From contig CAJFNE010000092.1 in assembly GCA_904393855.1 (NCBI GenBank), positions 1-7,382 of the forward strand: DNA of 7,382 bases, written 5' to 3'. Shown here piece by piece: positions 1 to 5,452 of the stretch; within the stretch, counting starts at the first letter, position 1, and each line of letters opens with the position of its first letter. The notes under the pieces are model-generated. The model ran no database searches. It was not told the origin of the DNA and worked only from the letters and a program-made list of their open reading frames with translations. Source of the stretch: an uncultured Oscillibacter sp. (lineage in GTDB: Bacteria > Bacillota > Clostridia > Oscillospirales > Oscillospiraceae). Position numbers and translations under genes: made by a program.

Positions 1-1
1 G

Positions 2-265
2 ATCATGGAGGCCATCCACTCCGTGCTGGAGCGGACGCCGCCGGAGCTGGTGGCGGACATCTCCACCAACGGCATCGTCATGACCGGCGGCGGCAGCCTA
101 GTCTCCGGCTTCGACAAGCTGGTCACCGCCCGCACCGGCATCCACACCGTGGTGGCGGACGACGCCATCAGCTGCGTGGCCCTGGGTACCGGCAAGAGCC
201 TGGATTCCCTGAACGCCATGCAGGACGGCACCATGAACCTGAGCCGCCGGAAACAGATGAATTGA
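2..265 (+). CDS. mreB: MreB/Mbl rod-shape-determining actin homologue, C-terminal part
   Basis: The gene enters the window already open, and only about the last 87 residues are visible, roughly a quarter of a typical 330-345 residue MreB. Family knowledge: MreB/Mbl are ATP-binding bacterial actins that polymerise under the membrane and guide lateral peptidoglycan synthesis. Seen here: the amphipathic segment EAIHSVLERTPPELVADI, then the adenosine-binding glycine motif GIVMTGGGSLVSG, and the conserved C-terminal signature ISCVALGTGKSL. The extreme C-terminus (DGTMNLSRRKQMN) is variable in the family. The gene stops at TGA 263-265 and is followed directly by a hairpin, so it is the last gene of its transcript. 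There is no mreC or mreD after it, which favours a stand-alone mreB or an mbl paralogue; the visible part cannot separate the two. Confidence 0.93.
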   Translation: MMEAIHSVLERTPPELVADISTNGIVMTGGGSLVSGFDKLVTARTGIHTVVADDAISCVALGTGKSLDSLNAMQDGTMNLSRRKQMN

Positions 266-290
266 CAGAGGTTCTGCCTCTCAGCTGAAA

Positions 291-319
291 CGAGGTCCGG
301 GCCAAAAGCCCGGACCTCG
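291..319. terminator. Bidirectional hairpin terminator between mreB and the O-acetyltransferase gene
   Basis: A perfect 12-bp inverted repeat (291-302 with 308-319, arm CGAGGTCCGGGC) encloses the 5-nt loop CAAAA. It lies 25 bp past the mreB stop and 10 bp past the end of the convergent acetyltransferase gene. On the minus strand the stem is followed by TTTC; on the plus strand there is no T-run. A terminator serving both converging genes is the simplest reading. Confidence 0.75.
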
Positions 320-329
320 CGCTCTCCCG

Positions 330-959
330 TCAGGTCTGCCCCGCGTTCTGTCCCCGCTCCTCCCGGTAGGCCCGCACCTGGGCCGCCCATTGGGCCCGGT
401 CCCGCTCCGTCAGGGAGCGGAGCACCCGGCAGGGGTTCCCCGCGGCCAGCACCCGGGGCGGCAGGTCCCGGGTCACCACGGACCCGGCAGCCACCACGGT
501 TCCCTCTCCGATGGTGACGCCTGGCAGCACCACCACATTCCCACCCAGCCATACGCTGTTCTGAATCGTGATGGGATGGCCGAATTCCAGACCGGTATCC
601 CGGGACTCCGGGTCCAGGGGGTGCCCGGCGGTATACAGGCACACCCGAGGGCCGAACATCACGTGGTCCCCGATGGCAATGGGGGCCACGTCCAGAAAAA
701 CACAGTCGTAGTTGGCGAAAAACGCGTCGCCAATGGAGATCTGCGTTCCGTAGTCACAGCGGAAGGAGGGCTCGATCCAGCTGCCCTCCCCCAAACGGCC
801 CAGCAGCTCCCGGAGGAGCGCCGTCCGGCCCGCGTAATCCGTGGGGTCCATCTGGTTATAGCGCCAGGTCAGCCGCTTGGCCCGGTCCCGGGCGGCGGCC
901 AGCTCCGGGTTGCCGGCGTCATACAGCTGGCCCGCCAGCATCCGCTCCTGTTCTGTCAT
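330..959 (-). CDS. maa: Sugar O-acetyltransferase (maltose/galactoside acetyltransferase type, LbH hexapeptide fold)
   Basis: This 209-residue protein has the normal length for the Maa/LacA/NodL family. These cytoplasmic trimers move acetyl from acetyl-CoA to a sugar hydroxyl, probably to detoxify non-metabolised sugars. Seen: an N-terminal Maa helical domain (about 1-60: MTEQERMLAG, LYDAGNPEL, RYNQMDP); then left-handed beta-helix hexapeptide repeats (about 62-185) with FRCDYGTQISIG and NYDCVFLD. The catalytic His is His113 in YTAGHPLD, matching His115 of LacA. The acetyl-CoA-binding coil follows (WLGGNVVVLPGVTIGEGTVVAAGSVV, split across 137-162) and ends in AAGNPCRVL. The ATG at 959-957 is preceded by AAAGGAG about 9 nt upstream, which supports this start. 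It is transcribed alone, divergently from the DUF2156-GNAT gene. The true sugar substrate cannot be read from the sequence, so the symbol denotes the family. Confidence 0.93.
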   Translation of the reverse strand: MTEQERMLAGQLYDAGNPELAAARDRAKRLTWRYNQMDPTDYAGRTALLRELLGRLGEGSWIEPSFRCDYGTQISIGDAFFANYDCVFLDVAPIAIGDHVMFGPRVCLYTAGHPLDPESRDTGLEFGHPITIQNSVWLGGNVVVLPGVTIGEGTVVAAGSVVTRDLPPRVLAAGNPCRVLRSLTERDRAQWAAQVRAYREERGQNAGQT

Positions 960-987
960 AGAGGGTCTCTCCTTTCATATCCCCGCC

Positions 988-1016
988 AGTAAAGCACAGC
1001 CCCAGCGGTTTGTCAA
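988..1016 (-). promoter_or_regulatory. Sigma-A-like promoter for the O-acetyltransferase gene
   Basis: On the minus strand the -35 box is TTGACA (1016-1011, consensus) and the -10 box is TTTACT (993-988, 4 of 6), separated by exactly 17 bp. The predicted start of transcription is about 20 bp before the AAAGGAG ribosome binding site at 976-970. The match is seen in the sequence; activity is inferred. Confidence 0.6.
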
Positions 1017-1025
1017 CGGAAAATC

Positions 1026-1053
1026 TTGCATTTTCCCTCCAATCTGATATAGT
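1026..1053 (+). promoter_or_regulatory. Possible sigma-A-like promoter for the DUF2156-GNAT gene
   Basis: The -10-like TATAGT (1048-1053, 5 of 6) has a weak -35-like TTGCAT (1026-1031, 3 of 6) 16 bp upstream. It lies back to back with the minus-strand promoter at 988-1016 and would give a 5' leader of about 75 nt. The position is right, but the weak -35 box keeps confidence moderate. Confidence 0.45.
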
Positions 1054-1134
1054 GGTGAGGCAGCGGAGGCCCGTGGGAAGTTCCCGGTCTCTGTCGCGCC
1101 GCCCCTCTGAGAAACGCACAAAAGGAATGATAGA

Positions 1135-2538
1135 ATGCTTCAATTCAAACCTGTCACGAAGCAGGACGCCGGCAAGCTCCGCAAATACTACCAGGACTGC
1201 CAGTACGGCCTGTGTGAATACTCCGTGGGCACCAAGCTCATGTGGCGCAACTCCCTCCATCCCGCCTGGGCGGAGATCGCCGGGTGCCTGGTGGTCCGCA
1301 ACTGTATTGACGGGCAAATCGTGTTCGACTATCCGGTCCCCGGCCCCGAGGGAGACGAGGACGCGGCTCTGTCGGCCATTGAGGCGGACTGCCTGGACCA
1401 GGGCATCCCCCCCGTGATCTCCGTGGTGCCGGACTGCAAGGCCCCGCACCTGCTGGAACGGTATCCCTATGCCTGCGTCAGCAACATCCGCACCTGGCAG
1501 GACTATATCTACTACCGGCAGGACCTCCAGCTCTTCGCGGGGCGGCGGTACTCCGGCCAGCGCAACCACATCAAGAAGTTCCGCACCCAGTGGCCCAACG
1601 CCTCTTTCCGCCGGCTGACCGCCGCCGACTGCGGCGTCATCGAGCAGTTCTGGAAGGACTACGAGGCGGAGTTCCCCAAGAGCGCCAACGCTAAGGCCGT
1701 GGACGAGCTGACCCAGGCCAAGCGGATGCTGCGGATGCTGGACAGGAACTATTTCGTCGGCGGCGGCATCTTTGATGGGGACAAGCTGATCGCCCTGTCC
1801 CTGGCGGAGCAGTGCGGCGACACCCTGATCATCCACATTGAGAAAGCCCTGTACTCCTACACCGGCGTCTACCCCACCCTGGTGCAGGCCTTTGCCGACG
1901 CCTTCGGCGGGGACTGCCAGTGGATCAACCGGGAGGACGACGCCGCGGACCGGGGCCTTCGGACCTCCAAGCTCCAGTACGGCCCCGCCAAGCTGGCGCC
2001 CAAGTACCGCTTCGAGCCTCAGAACGCCCTGCTGCGCCATGTGAGCGCCCTGCCGGAGCTGAAAACCGAGCGGCTGACCCTGTCCGCCCTGACGGAGGCG
2101 GACATCCCCGCCTACAACGCCCTGGTGCTGGACGGCGACCGCAACCGCTGGTGGGGCTATGACGACGTAGGCGGCCTGGGCGGCCCTGTGGAGGAGCGCA
2201 GCTTTTACGACGTGGCCCAGCGGGATTTTGCCAATCGGCAGGCGGCCAACTTCGCCGTCCGGCTCGATGGGCAGCTCATCGGCGAGGCGGTGCTCTACCG
2301 CTTTGACTGCCAGGGCAGCGCGGAGCTGGGCTGCCGGATCGCCGCGGACCACGACGGCCACGGCTACGGCACGGAAGCCTTTGCCGCCGTGGCGAACTGG
2401 GGCCTCTATAAGGTGCATCTGAGCCGGGTGGTGGCCAAGTGCTACAAGGAGAACACGGCGTCCTACAAGATGCTCTCCTCCTGCATGCGCAAGAATGGCG
2501 AGGACGAGACCTTCTACTACTTTGAAAAGCTGGTATAA
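1135..2538 (+). CDS. DUF2156 (LPG-synthase-like) domain fused to a GNAT N-acetyltransferase
   Basis: This 467-residue soluble protein has two parts. Residues about 1-300 match the DUF2156/phosphatidylglycerol lysyltransferase C-terminal family: the N-terminal LMWRNSLHPAWAEIAG segment, the basic motif GRRYSGQRNHIKKF (136-149), and the signature NREDDAADRGLRTSKLQYGP (265-284). Residues about 308-467 form a RimJ/RimL-type GNAT domain: the opening strand KTERLTLSALTEAD, the conserved GELGCRI-like strand (SAELGCRIA, 395-403), the acetyl-CoA pyrophosphate loop HDGHGYGTEAF (406-416), and the late ENTASYKML helix (439-447). There are no membrane helices, unlike full-length MprF, so it does not flip lipids itself. 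AAAGGA lies 8 nt before ATG 1135. In related proteins DUF2156 uses aminoacyl-tRNA or acyl donors; the acceptor here is unknown. A plausible but unproven role is acylation of a small molecule, lipid or protein. Confidence 0.9.
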   Translation: MLQFKPVTKQDAGKLRKYYQDCQYGLCEYSVGTKLMWRNSLHPAWAEIAGCLVVRNCIDGQIVFDYPVPGPEGDEDAALSAIEADCLDQGIPPVISVVPDCKAPHLLERYPYACVSNIRTWQDYIYYRQDLQLFAGRRYSGQRNHIKKFRTQWPNASFRRLTAADCGVIEQFWKDYEAEFPKSANAKAVDELTQAKRMLRMLDRNYFVGGGIFDGDKLIALSLAEQCGDTLIIHIEKALYSYTGVYPTLVQAFADAFGGDCQWINREDDAADRGLRTSKLQYGPAKLAPKYRFEPQNALLRHVSALPELKTERLTLSALTEADIPAYNALVLDGDRNRWWGYDDVGGLGGPVEERSFYDVAQRDFANRQAANFAVRLDGQLIGEAVLYRFDCQGSAELGCRIAADHDGHGYGTEAFAAVANWGLYKVHLSRVVAKCYKENTASYKMLSSCMRKNGEDETFYYFEKLV

Positions 2539-2545
2539 ACGCCAA

Positions 2546-2579
2546 AGGACGGCGCGCCGCATCTGCGGCGTGCCGTCCT
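2546..2579. terminator. Bidirectional hairpin terminator between the DUF2156-GNAT gene and cdd
   Basis: The long inverted repeat AGGACGGC-G-CGCCG pairs with CGGCG-T-GCCGTCCT: an 8-bp outer stem, one G-T step, and an inner stem closed by a short CATCTG-type loop. It starts 7 bp after the DUF2156-GNAT stop and ends 12 bp from the end of the convergent cdd gene. T-runs are weak on both sides (TTTGGCG on the minus strand). Confidence 0.7.
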
Positions 2580-2591
2580 GCTGTATCTCGC

Positions 2592-3008
2592 TTAAAATCC
2601 CGGTCGGCCGTCCTCCCGGCTCAGGTGCTCCGGCCCGAAGCTGTGGGGCAGCAGCTCCGGCAGGGTGAAAACCCGCTCCTCCCCCGCCCCGTTCAGGCAG
2701 AGGATCTCCAGCTCCGGCGCGAACTCCCGCATCACCTGGCGGCAGATGCCGCAGGGGACGCAGAAGTCCTCCCCCCGGCCGGCGATGACGATCCGCCGGA
2801 AGTCCCGGTGTCCCTCCGCCACGGCGTGGGAGATGGCGTTGCGCTCGGCGCAGATGCCGGCGGGATAGGAGGCGTTCTCCACGTTGCAGCCGGTGAACAC
2901 CGTGCCGTCGGCGCACTCCAAAGCGGCCCCCACAGGGAAGTGGGAGTAGGGCACATAGGCCCGGTCCAGCATGGCGACAGCCGCGGCCTTCAGTTCTTCA
3001 TGGGTCAT
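2592..3008 (-). CDS. cdd: Cytidine deaminase
   Basis: This 138-residue zinc enzyme hydrolyses cytidine and deoxycytidine to uridine and deoxyuridine in pyrimidine salvage. The length and numbering match the tetrameric Bacillus-type enzyme. Seen: the substrate-binding segment RAYVPYSHFPVGAALE (16-31), the NVENASYPAG stretch (42-51), the zinc/proton-shuttle motif CAERNA with Cys53 and Glu55, and PCGICRQ with Cys86 and Cys89 (a three-cysteine zinc site). The frame stays open upstream to an ATG at 3065, but that would add 19 unrelated residues lying over the preceding gene. ATG 3008-3006 starts at the family MTHEELKAAA-type N-terminus, with AAAAGGAG 9 nt before it. It is the last gene of a four-gene unit and begins 20 nt after the small membrane protein gene. 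Confidence 0.96.
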   Translation of the reverse strand: MTHEELKAAAVAMLDRAYVPYSHFPVGAALECADGTVFTGCNVENASYPAGICAERNAISHAVAEGHRDFRRIVIAGRGEDFCVPCGICRQVMREFAPELEILCLNGAGEERVFTLPELLPHSFGPEHLSREDGRPGF

Positions 3009-3017
3009 GGGAATCCA

Positions 3018-3025
3018 CTCCTTTT
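3018..3025 (-). promoter_or_regulatory. Ribosome binding site fixing the cdd start
   Basis: AAAAGGAG on the minus strand lies 9 nt before ATG 3008-3006. It sits just past the stop of the upstream membrane protein gene (3031-3029). This favours the short 138-residue product over an N-terminally extended one. Confidence 0.75.
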
Positions 3026-3028
3026 GTG

Positions 3029-3325
3029 TCAGGATATGCCGTCCGGTTTCCGCCGCCGGGCCCACCGGAAACAGAGCGCGGCGGCCAGCGCCAGCAGCAC
3101 CGTCCCAGCGCCCAGGGCGAAAAGGTAGGGCGGCGCGTTGGGATAGGTGAGATTGGGGTGGAGCTCCAGCAGCCCGCCGAAGAGGTAGAGGCCGAAGCCG
3201 ACGTCGGCATCGGTGATAAAAGTGCCGTCGGGCCTGGTAATGAGGCTGTACAGGCGAACGGTCTCAAACGCCAGGTACACTGCCAGGAGAGACAATGCAA
3301 TGCCGGGGATCATGTGCTTTTTCAT
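3029..3325 (-). CDS. Small two-helix membrane protein of unknown function
   Basis: I do not recognise a named family in this 98-residue protein. The N-terminus is MKKHMIPGIALSLLAVYLAF, giving one hydrophobic helix at about 6-24 after two lysines. A polar stretch follows (about 28-42, with LITRPDGTFITDADVG), then a moderately hydrophobic part (43-54). A second helix at about 67-87 ends in the basic tail RWARRRK. The charges suggest both termini face the cytoplasm, with a short external loop, and helix 1 could be mistaken for a signal peptide. AAAGGAG lies 7 nt before ATG 3325-3323. It lies 39 nt after the zinc-ribbon gene and 20 nt before cdd, inside the four-gene minus-strand unit. Good ribosome binding site, spacing and coherent hydrophobic pattern support a real gene; no function can be assigned. 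Confidence 0.78.
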   Translation of the reverse strand: MKKHMIPGIALSLLAVYLAFETVRLYSLITRPDGTFITDADVGFGLYLFGGLLELHPNLTYPNAPPYLFALGAGTVLLALAAALCFRWARRRKPDGIS

Positions 3326-3364
3326 GGCAGGCTCCTTTCCCAGTCTGCGGAGAGGTTTCTCAAG

Positions 3365-3589
3365 CTAGATTGGGGGCCCGAACTCCTTTTTCAAGGCGGG
3401 CAGGTCCCGGGGGTCCACCCACTCCTCCGAGTACCCGCAGGTGCAGCAGACATAGCGGTGGACCCGGGGCACGGAGATACCGGAGACGACAATGGGCGGC
3501 CGGTTGCCGTCGCTGCGGTCCGTGATGGTCCCGAAAATCCGCAGAAGATCGGTGCCGCCGCACTTGGGACAGGTGCCGCTTTGCTTCAT
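3365..3589 (-). CDS. Small zinc-ribbon protein
   Basis: This 74-residue protein has two cysteine knuckles, CPKCGG (Cys7, Cys10) and CCTCGYSE (Cys48 and Cys51, with an extra Cys49), separated by about 37 residues. This is the layout of a zinc ribbon, and the C-terminal part CGYSEEWVDPRDLPALKKEFG resembles small uncharacterised Firmicutes zinc-ribbon proteins. The middle (RIFGTITDRSDGNRPPIVV) should form the beta strands of the ribbon. Role unknown: it could bind nucleic acid or simply be structural. The frame is open to an ATG at 3637, inside the upstream gene, but ATG 3589-3587 has GGGAGG 7 nt before it and directly precedes the cysteine knuckle, so it is the better start. It begins 13 nt after the deacetylase stop, indicating cotranscription. 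It ends in TAG, so amber serves as an ordinary stop in this genome. Confidence 0.85.
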   Translation of the reverse strand: MKQSGTCPKCGGTDLLRIFGTITDRSDGNRPPIVVSGISVPRVHRYVCCTCGYSEEWVDPRDLPALKKEFGPPI

Positions 3590-3596
3590 GGCAAGT

Positions 3597-3605
3597 CCTC
3601 CCTTA
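3597..3605 (-). promoter_or_regulatory. Ribosome binding site overlapping the deacetylase stop
   Basis: TAAGGGAGG on the minus strand joins the TAA stop of the deacetylase gene (3605-3603) to a GGGAGG Shine-Dalgarno 7 nt before ATG 3589. This suggests translational coupling and fixes the zinc-ribbon start. Confidence 0.7.
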
Positions 3606-4826
3606 CGACCAGTCGGTGCCCCGCTGAGGGCGCACATCTACATCCATAATATCCTTGGCGTCGTAGAATTGCAAGTACCGATCCCGGGAATAGCGCAGGG
3701 TGGTGCCGTCCGGGTGGAGCCGGTCGCAGATCACGGCGCAGATGTCCTTTTTGATATAGCTGAAGCTCTCGATGCCCACGGAGCAGAACACCCGGAAGCC
3801 CTGGCTCTGGAGGTACTGGAACACCGGGCCGGTGTTCTGCCAGTCGTTGCCGTCGGGCCGCTCCCCGTGGGGGTAGAACAGGATCGTGGTGGGACCCACC
3901 AGGCTGCCCACCTCGTCCAGCCACCGCGCTGTATCCGCCTGGATGGTCTCCAGGGATTTGCTCCCCAGGCGGATATGGCCCCAGGTGTGGCTGCCGAAGG
4001 TCCAGCCGGTGCGCTTGAGCTCCGCGATGATGGGCTTCACCGCCTCGATCTCCTTCTGGCGGCCCGCCTCCTGTGCCTCGGTCCAGCTCTTGGTGTCCGT
4101 CTGGGTCCGGTAGCCCAGGATCCCCTCATAGCCCGTCAGGCTCAAACAGCCCTTGGCGCCGAACGGGGAGAAGTCCGGGTGCTCCTCCACGAACTGGTCC
4201 AGGATGGGGATGGCATCCAGGTCCCGGCTGACCACCTCGTTGCCCTGGGGGTCCTTGCCCCAGGAGGCGATTTTGCCGTCCTCGCCGATCACCAGCTTGT
4301 AGGTGAAGCCGTTGGCCAGCATGTATTCATAGTAGTTGGTGTCATCGTAGGAGAGGACCAGGGGTTTCTTCCCCTCCGGAAGATACAGGGTGTTCCGCAC
4401 CATCTTAGGCATGCCGTCCTCGCCGGTGGTCTCGCTCCAGACATCGCCGATGTCCACCAGCACGTAGCCCTTGTCGTAGACGCTCTGGAGGATCTTCCTA
4501 TACTCGTCCGCCGTCACCATGTAGTCGTCGATGCCGTTGGCCTGGGAGTCCCCGTCAAAGGCCAGCTCCGGGTAGGCCACCACCGGGTGGAAGAACAGGT
4601 GCTCCACGATGCCGTCCCAGGCCGCGTAGTTCACCCCGTCCCGGACGCCGCCCTCCGGCATCACCGTGGGGTCCAGGATCGTGTAGGGCTCGGGCTCCGG
4701 CTCCTCCGGCTGGGTGGTCTTCTCGGAATCCGGGGCGGGCGTGGGGCCGTCGGTCCCCGGGGTGGCACAGCCGGCCAGGGAGAACAGCATCAGCAGCATC
4801 AGCAGTGCGGTCAGGAAGTGGCGCAT
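3603..4826 (-). CDS. Polysaccharide-deacetylase-like lipoprotein
   Basis: This 407-residue exported protein has an n-region MRH, a hydrophobic helix FLTALLMLLMLFS and a lipobox LAGC with Cys20 as the lipidation site. A Pro/Glu/Thr-rich spacer (about 21-48) precedes a NodB-type deacetylase fold. Motif 1 is LSYDDTNYY (Asp161 and Asp162 replace the usual TFDD pair), motif 2 is GSHTWGH (His280 and His284), and motif 3 is ILFYPHGE (315-322). The metal-binding Asp-His-His set is therefore intact. Family knowledge: such enzymes remove N- or O-acetyl groups from peptidoglycan, chitin or surface glycans. Motifs 1 and 2 are about 118 residues apart, longer than in classic NodB proteins, with an insert containing ALTGYEGILGYR-like sequence; this is a Clostridia subfamily of unknown substrate. 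AAAGGA lies 9 nt before ATG 4826. It heads the unit with the zinc-ribbon, membrane and cdd genes. Confidence 0.88.
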   Translation of the reverse strand: MRHFLTALLMLLMLFSLAGCATPGTDGPTPAPDSEKTTQPEEPEPEPYTILDPTVMPEGGVRDGVNYAAWDGIVEHLFFHPVVAYPELAFDGDSQANGIDDYMVTADEYRKILQSVYDKGYVLVDIGDVWSETTGEDGMPKMVRNTLYLPEGKKPLVLSYDDTNYYEYMLANGFTYKLVIGEDGKIASWGKDPQGNEVVSRDLDAIPILDQFVEEHPDFSPFGAKGCLSLTGYEGILGYRTQTDTKSWTEAQEAGRQKEIEAVKPIIAELKRTGWTFGSHTWGHIRLGSKSLETIQADTARWLDEVGSLVGPTTILFYPHGERPDGNDWQNTGPVFQYLQSQGFRVFCSVGIESFSYIKKDICAVICDRLHPDGTTLRYSRDRYLQFYDAKDIMDVDVRPQRGTDWS

Positions 4827-4865
4827 GATGGAACATCCTTTCTGTCGAATTTCGTCGTTGCTGTT

Positions 4866-4874
4866 AGTATAGCA
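4866..4874 (-). promoter_or_regulatory. Extended -10 promoter element for the deacetylase-to-cdd unit
   Basis: TGCTATACT on the minus strand is an extended -10 element (TGnTATACT, 5 of 6 in the hexamer) about 40 bp before the deacetylase ATG. No good -35 box lies 16-18 bp upstream, which is tolerated by extended -10 promoters. No other promoter is apparent for the four-gene unit. Confidence 0.5.
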
Positions 4875-4910
4875 GGAAATCCGAGCGGAAAGAACAACAA
4901 AAAAATGACA

Positions 4911-4941
4911 AATGAAAACAGGACGGCAACGGCCGTCCTGT
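4911..4941 (-). terminator. Rho-independent terminator of spoVAE
   Basis: Ten perfect base pairs (4941-4932 with 4927-4918, arm ACAGGACGGC) close a 4-nt loop. On the minus strand the stem is followed by TTTCATTTG and then a run of seven Ts a little later. It starts 9 nt past the spoVAE stop. It separates spoVAE from the deacetylase promoter. Confidence 0.85.
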
Positions 4942-4950
4942 CCGCTTGTA

Positions 4951-5307
4951 TTACCGCTTGTCCCCAGGTTTGAAAATGGCCGCCATCATCACACCGGCCA
5001 CCACGGCGGCGGTGACTCCCCCTGCCGCGGCGGTGAGCCCGCCGGTGAGGACCCCCAGCCAGCCGTCCGAGGCCACCGCCTCTTTGACGCCTTTGGCCAG
5101 GGCGTGGCCGAAGCCCGTCAGGGGCACGGTGGCACCGGCACCGCCCCAGTCCGCCAGGGGCTGATACAGTCCCGCCGCACTGAGGAGTACCCCGGCCACC
5201 ACGTAGCCCGTGAGAATCCGGGCCGGAGTCAGCTTCGTGGTGTCGATCAAAATCTGGCCGATGGCGCAGAGCAGCCCCCCACAGAGAAACGCGTTCAGAT
5301 AGTCCAT
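4951..5307 (-). CDS. spoVAE: Stage V sporulation protein AE
   Basis: This 118-residue membrane protein matches SpoVAE in length and sequence. Family knowledge: with SpoVAC and SpoVAD it helps import dipicolinic acid-calcium into the developing spore and release it at germination. Seen: the N-terminal MDYLNAFLCGGLLCAIGQIL, the diagnostic DTTKLTPARILTGYVVAG segment (22-39), the central GAGATVPLTGFGHALAKG (55-72), and the glycine/alanine-rich helix GVLTGGLTAAAGGVTAAVV (83-101), ending in the basic FKPGDKR. Three or four membrane segments are expected. ATG 5307 has AAGGAG 5 nt upstream; an in-frame TTG at 5328 would add only EAEGEN-type residues and is rejected. Odd point: spoVAC and spoVAD, its usual neighbours, are not adjacent, and it has its own terminator and a sigma-G-like promoter. 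The partner genes may lie elsewhere. Confidence 0.95.
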   Translation of the reverse strand: MDYLNAFLCGGLLCAIGQILIDTTKLTPARILTGYVVAGVLLSAAGLYQPLADWGGAGATVPLTGFGHALAKGVKEAVASDGWLGVLTGGLTAAAGGVTAAVVAGVMMAAIFKPGDKR

Positions 5308-5312
5308 ATTCT

Positions 5313-5318
5313 CTCCTT
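5313..5318 (-). promoter_or_regulatory. Ribosome binding site fixing the spoVAE start
   Basis: AAGGAG on the minus strand sits 5 nt before ATG 5307-5305. It selects this start over the in-frame TTG at 5328, which has no comparable site. Confidence 0.7.
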
Positions 5319-5344
5319 CTGCCTCCAAGCTCTCATAACAGCGT

Positions 5345-5373
5345 CAGTATGTCCGTTTTCCAGCGGATTATGC
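5345..5373 (-). promoter_or_regulatory. Sigma-G-type forespore promoter for spoVAE
   Basis: On the minus strand GCATA (5373-5369) and CATACTG (5351-5345) are separated by 17 bp. The known Bacillus sigma-G pattern is about GHATR, 17-18 bp, CATWHTA, so only the last base of the -10 box differs. It would start transcription about 20 bp before the AAGGAG site. This fits the known sigma-G control of spoVA genes. The match was made by eye. Confidence 0.65.
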
Positions 5374-5409
5374 GAGAGCGGGCCTGGACATCTGCCCAGG
5401 CCCGCTCTC
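5374..5409 (-). terminator. Hairpin closing the amt-PII gene
   Basis: A perfect 14-bp inverted repeat (5374-5387 with 5396-5409, arm GAGAGCGGGCCTGG) encloses an 8-nt loop. It lies 43 bp past the Amt-PII stop and directly abuts the spoVAE promoter. There is no T-run after it on the minus strand, so it may be a weak terminator or an mRNA 3'-end stabiliser. Confidence 0.55.
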
Positions 5410-5452
5410 TAAAAAGGAAAGTTATGGAATGGTATCTAAGCAATATCTGAGG

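Noticed and set aside
919..2916. A 665-codon open frame on the minus strand opposite the DUF2156-GNAT gene
   Set aside because: It is antisense to two well-supported genes, has low-complexity Arg/Gly/Pro/Ala-rich translation, no family motifs and no ribosome binding site. Long stop-free antisense frames are expected in G+C-rich genes.
2546..4941. Shared hairpin arm AGGACGGC/GCCGTCCT at 2546-2579 and 4918-4941
   Set aside because: Both are terminator stems; an 8-bp G+C-rich arm recurring twice is weak evidence for a mobile or repeated element.
3492..4973. A 493-codon plus-strand frame opposite the deacetylase gene
   Set aside because: It runs through two intergenic regions and a terminator, with repetitive Val/Gly/His composition and no motifs. 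It is a shadow of the lipoprotein gene.
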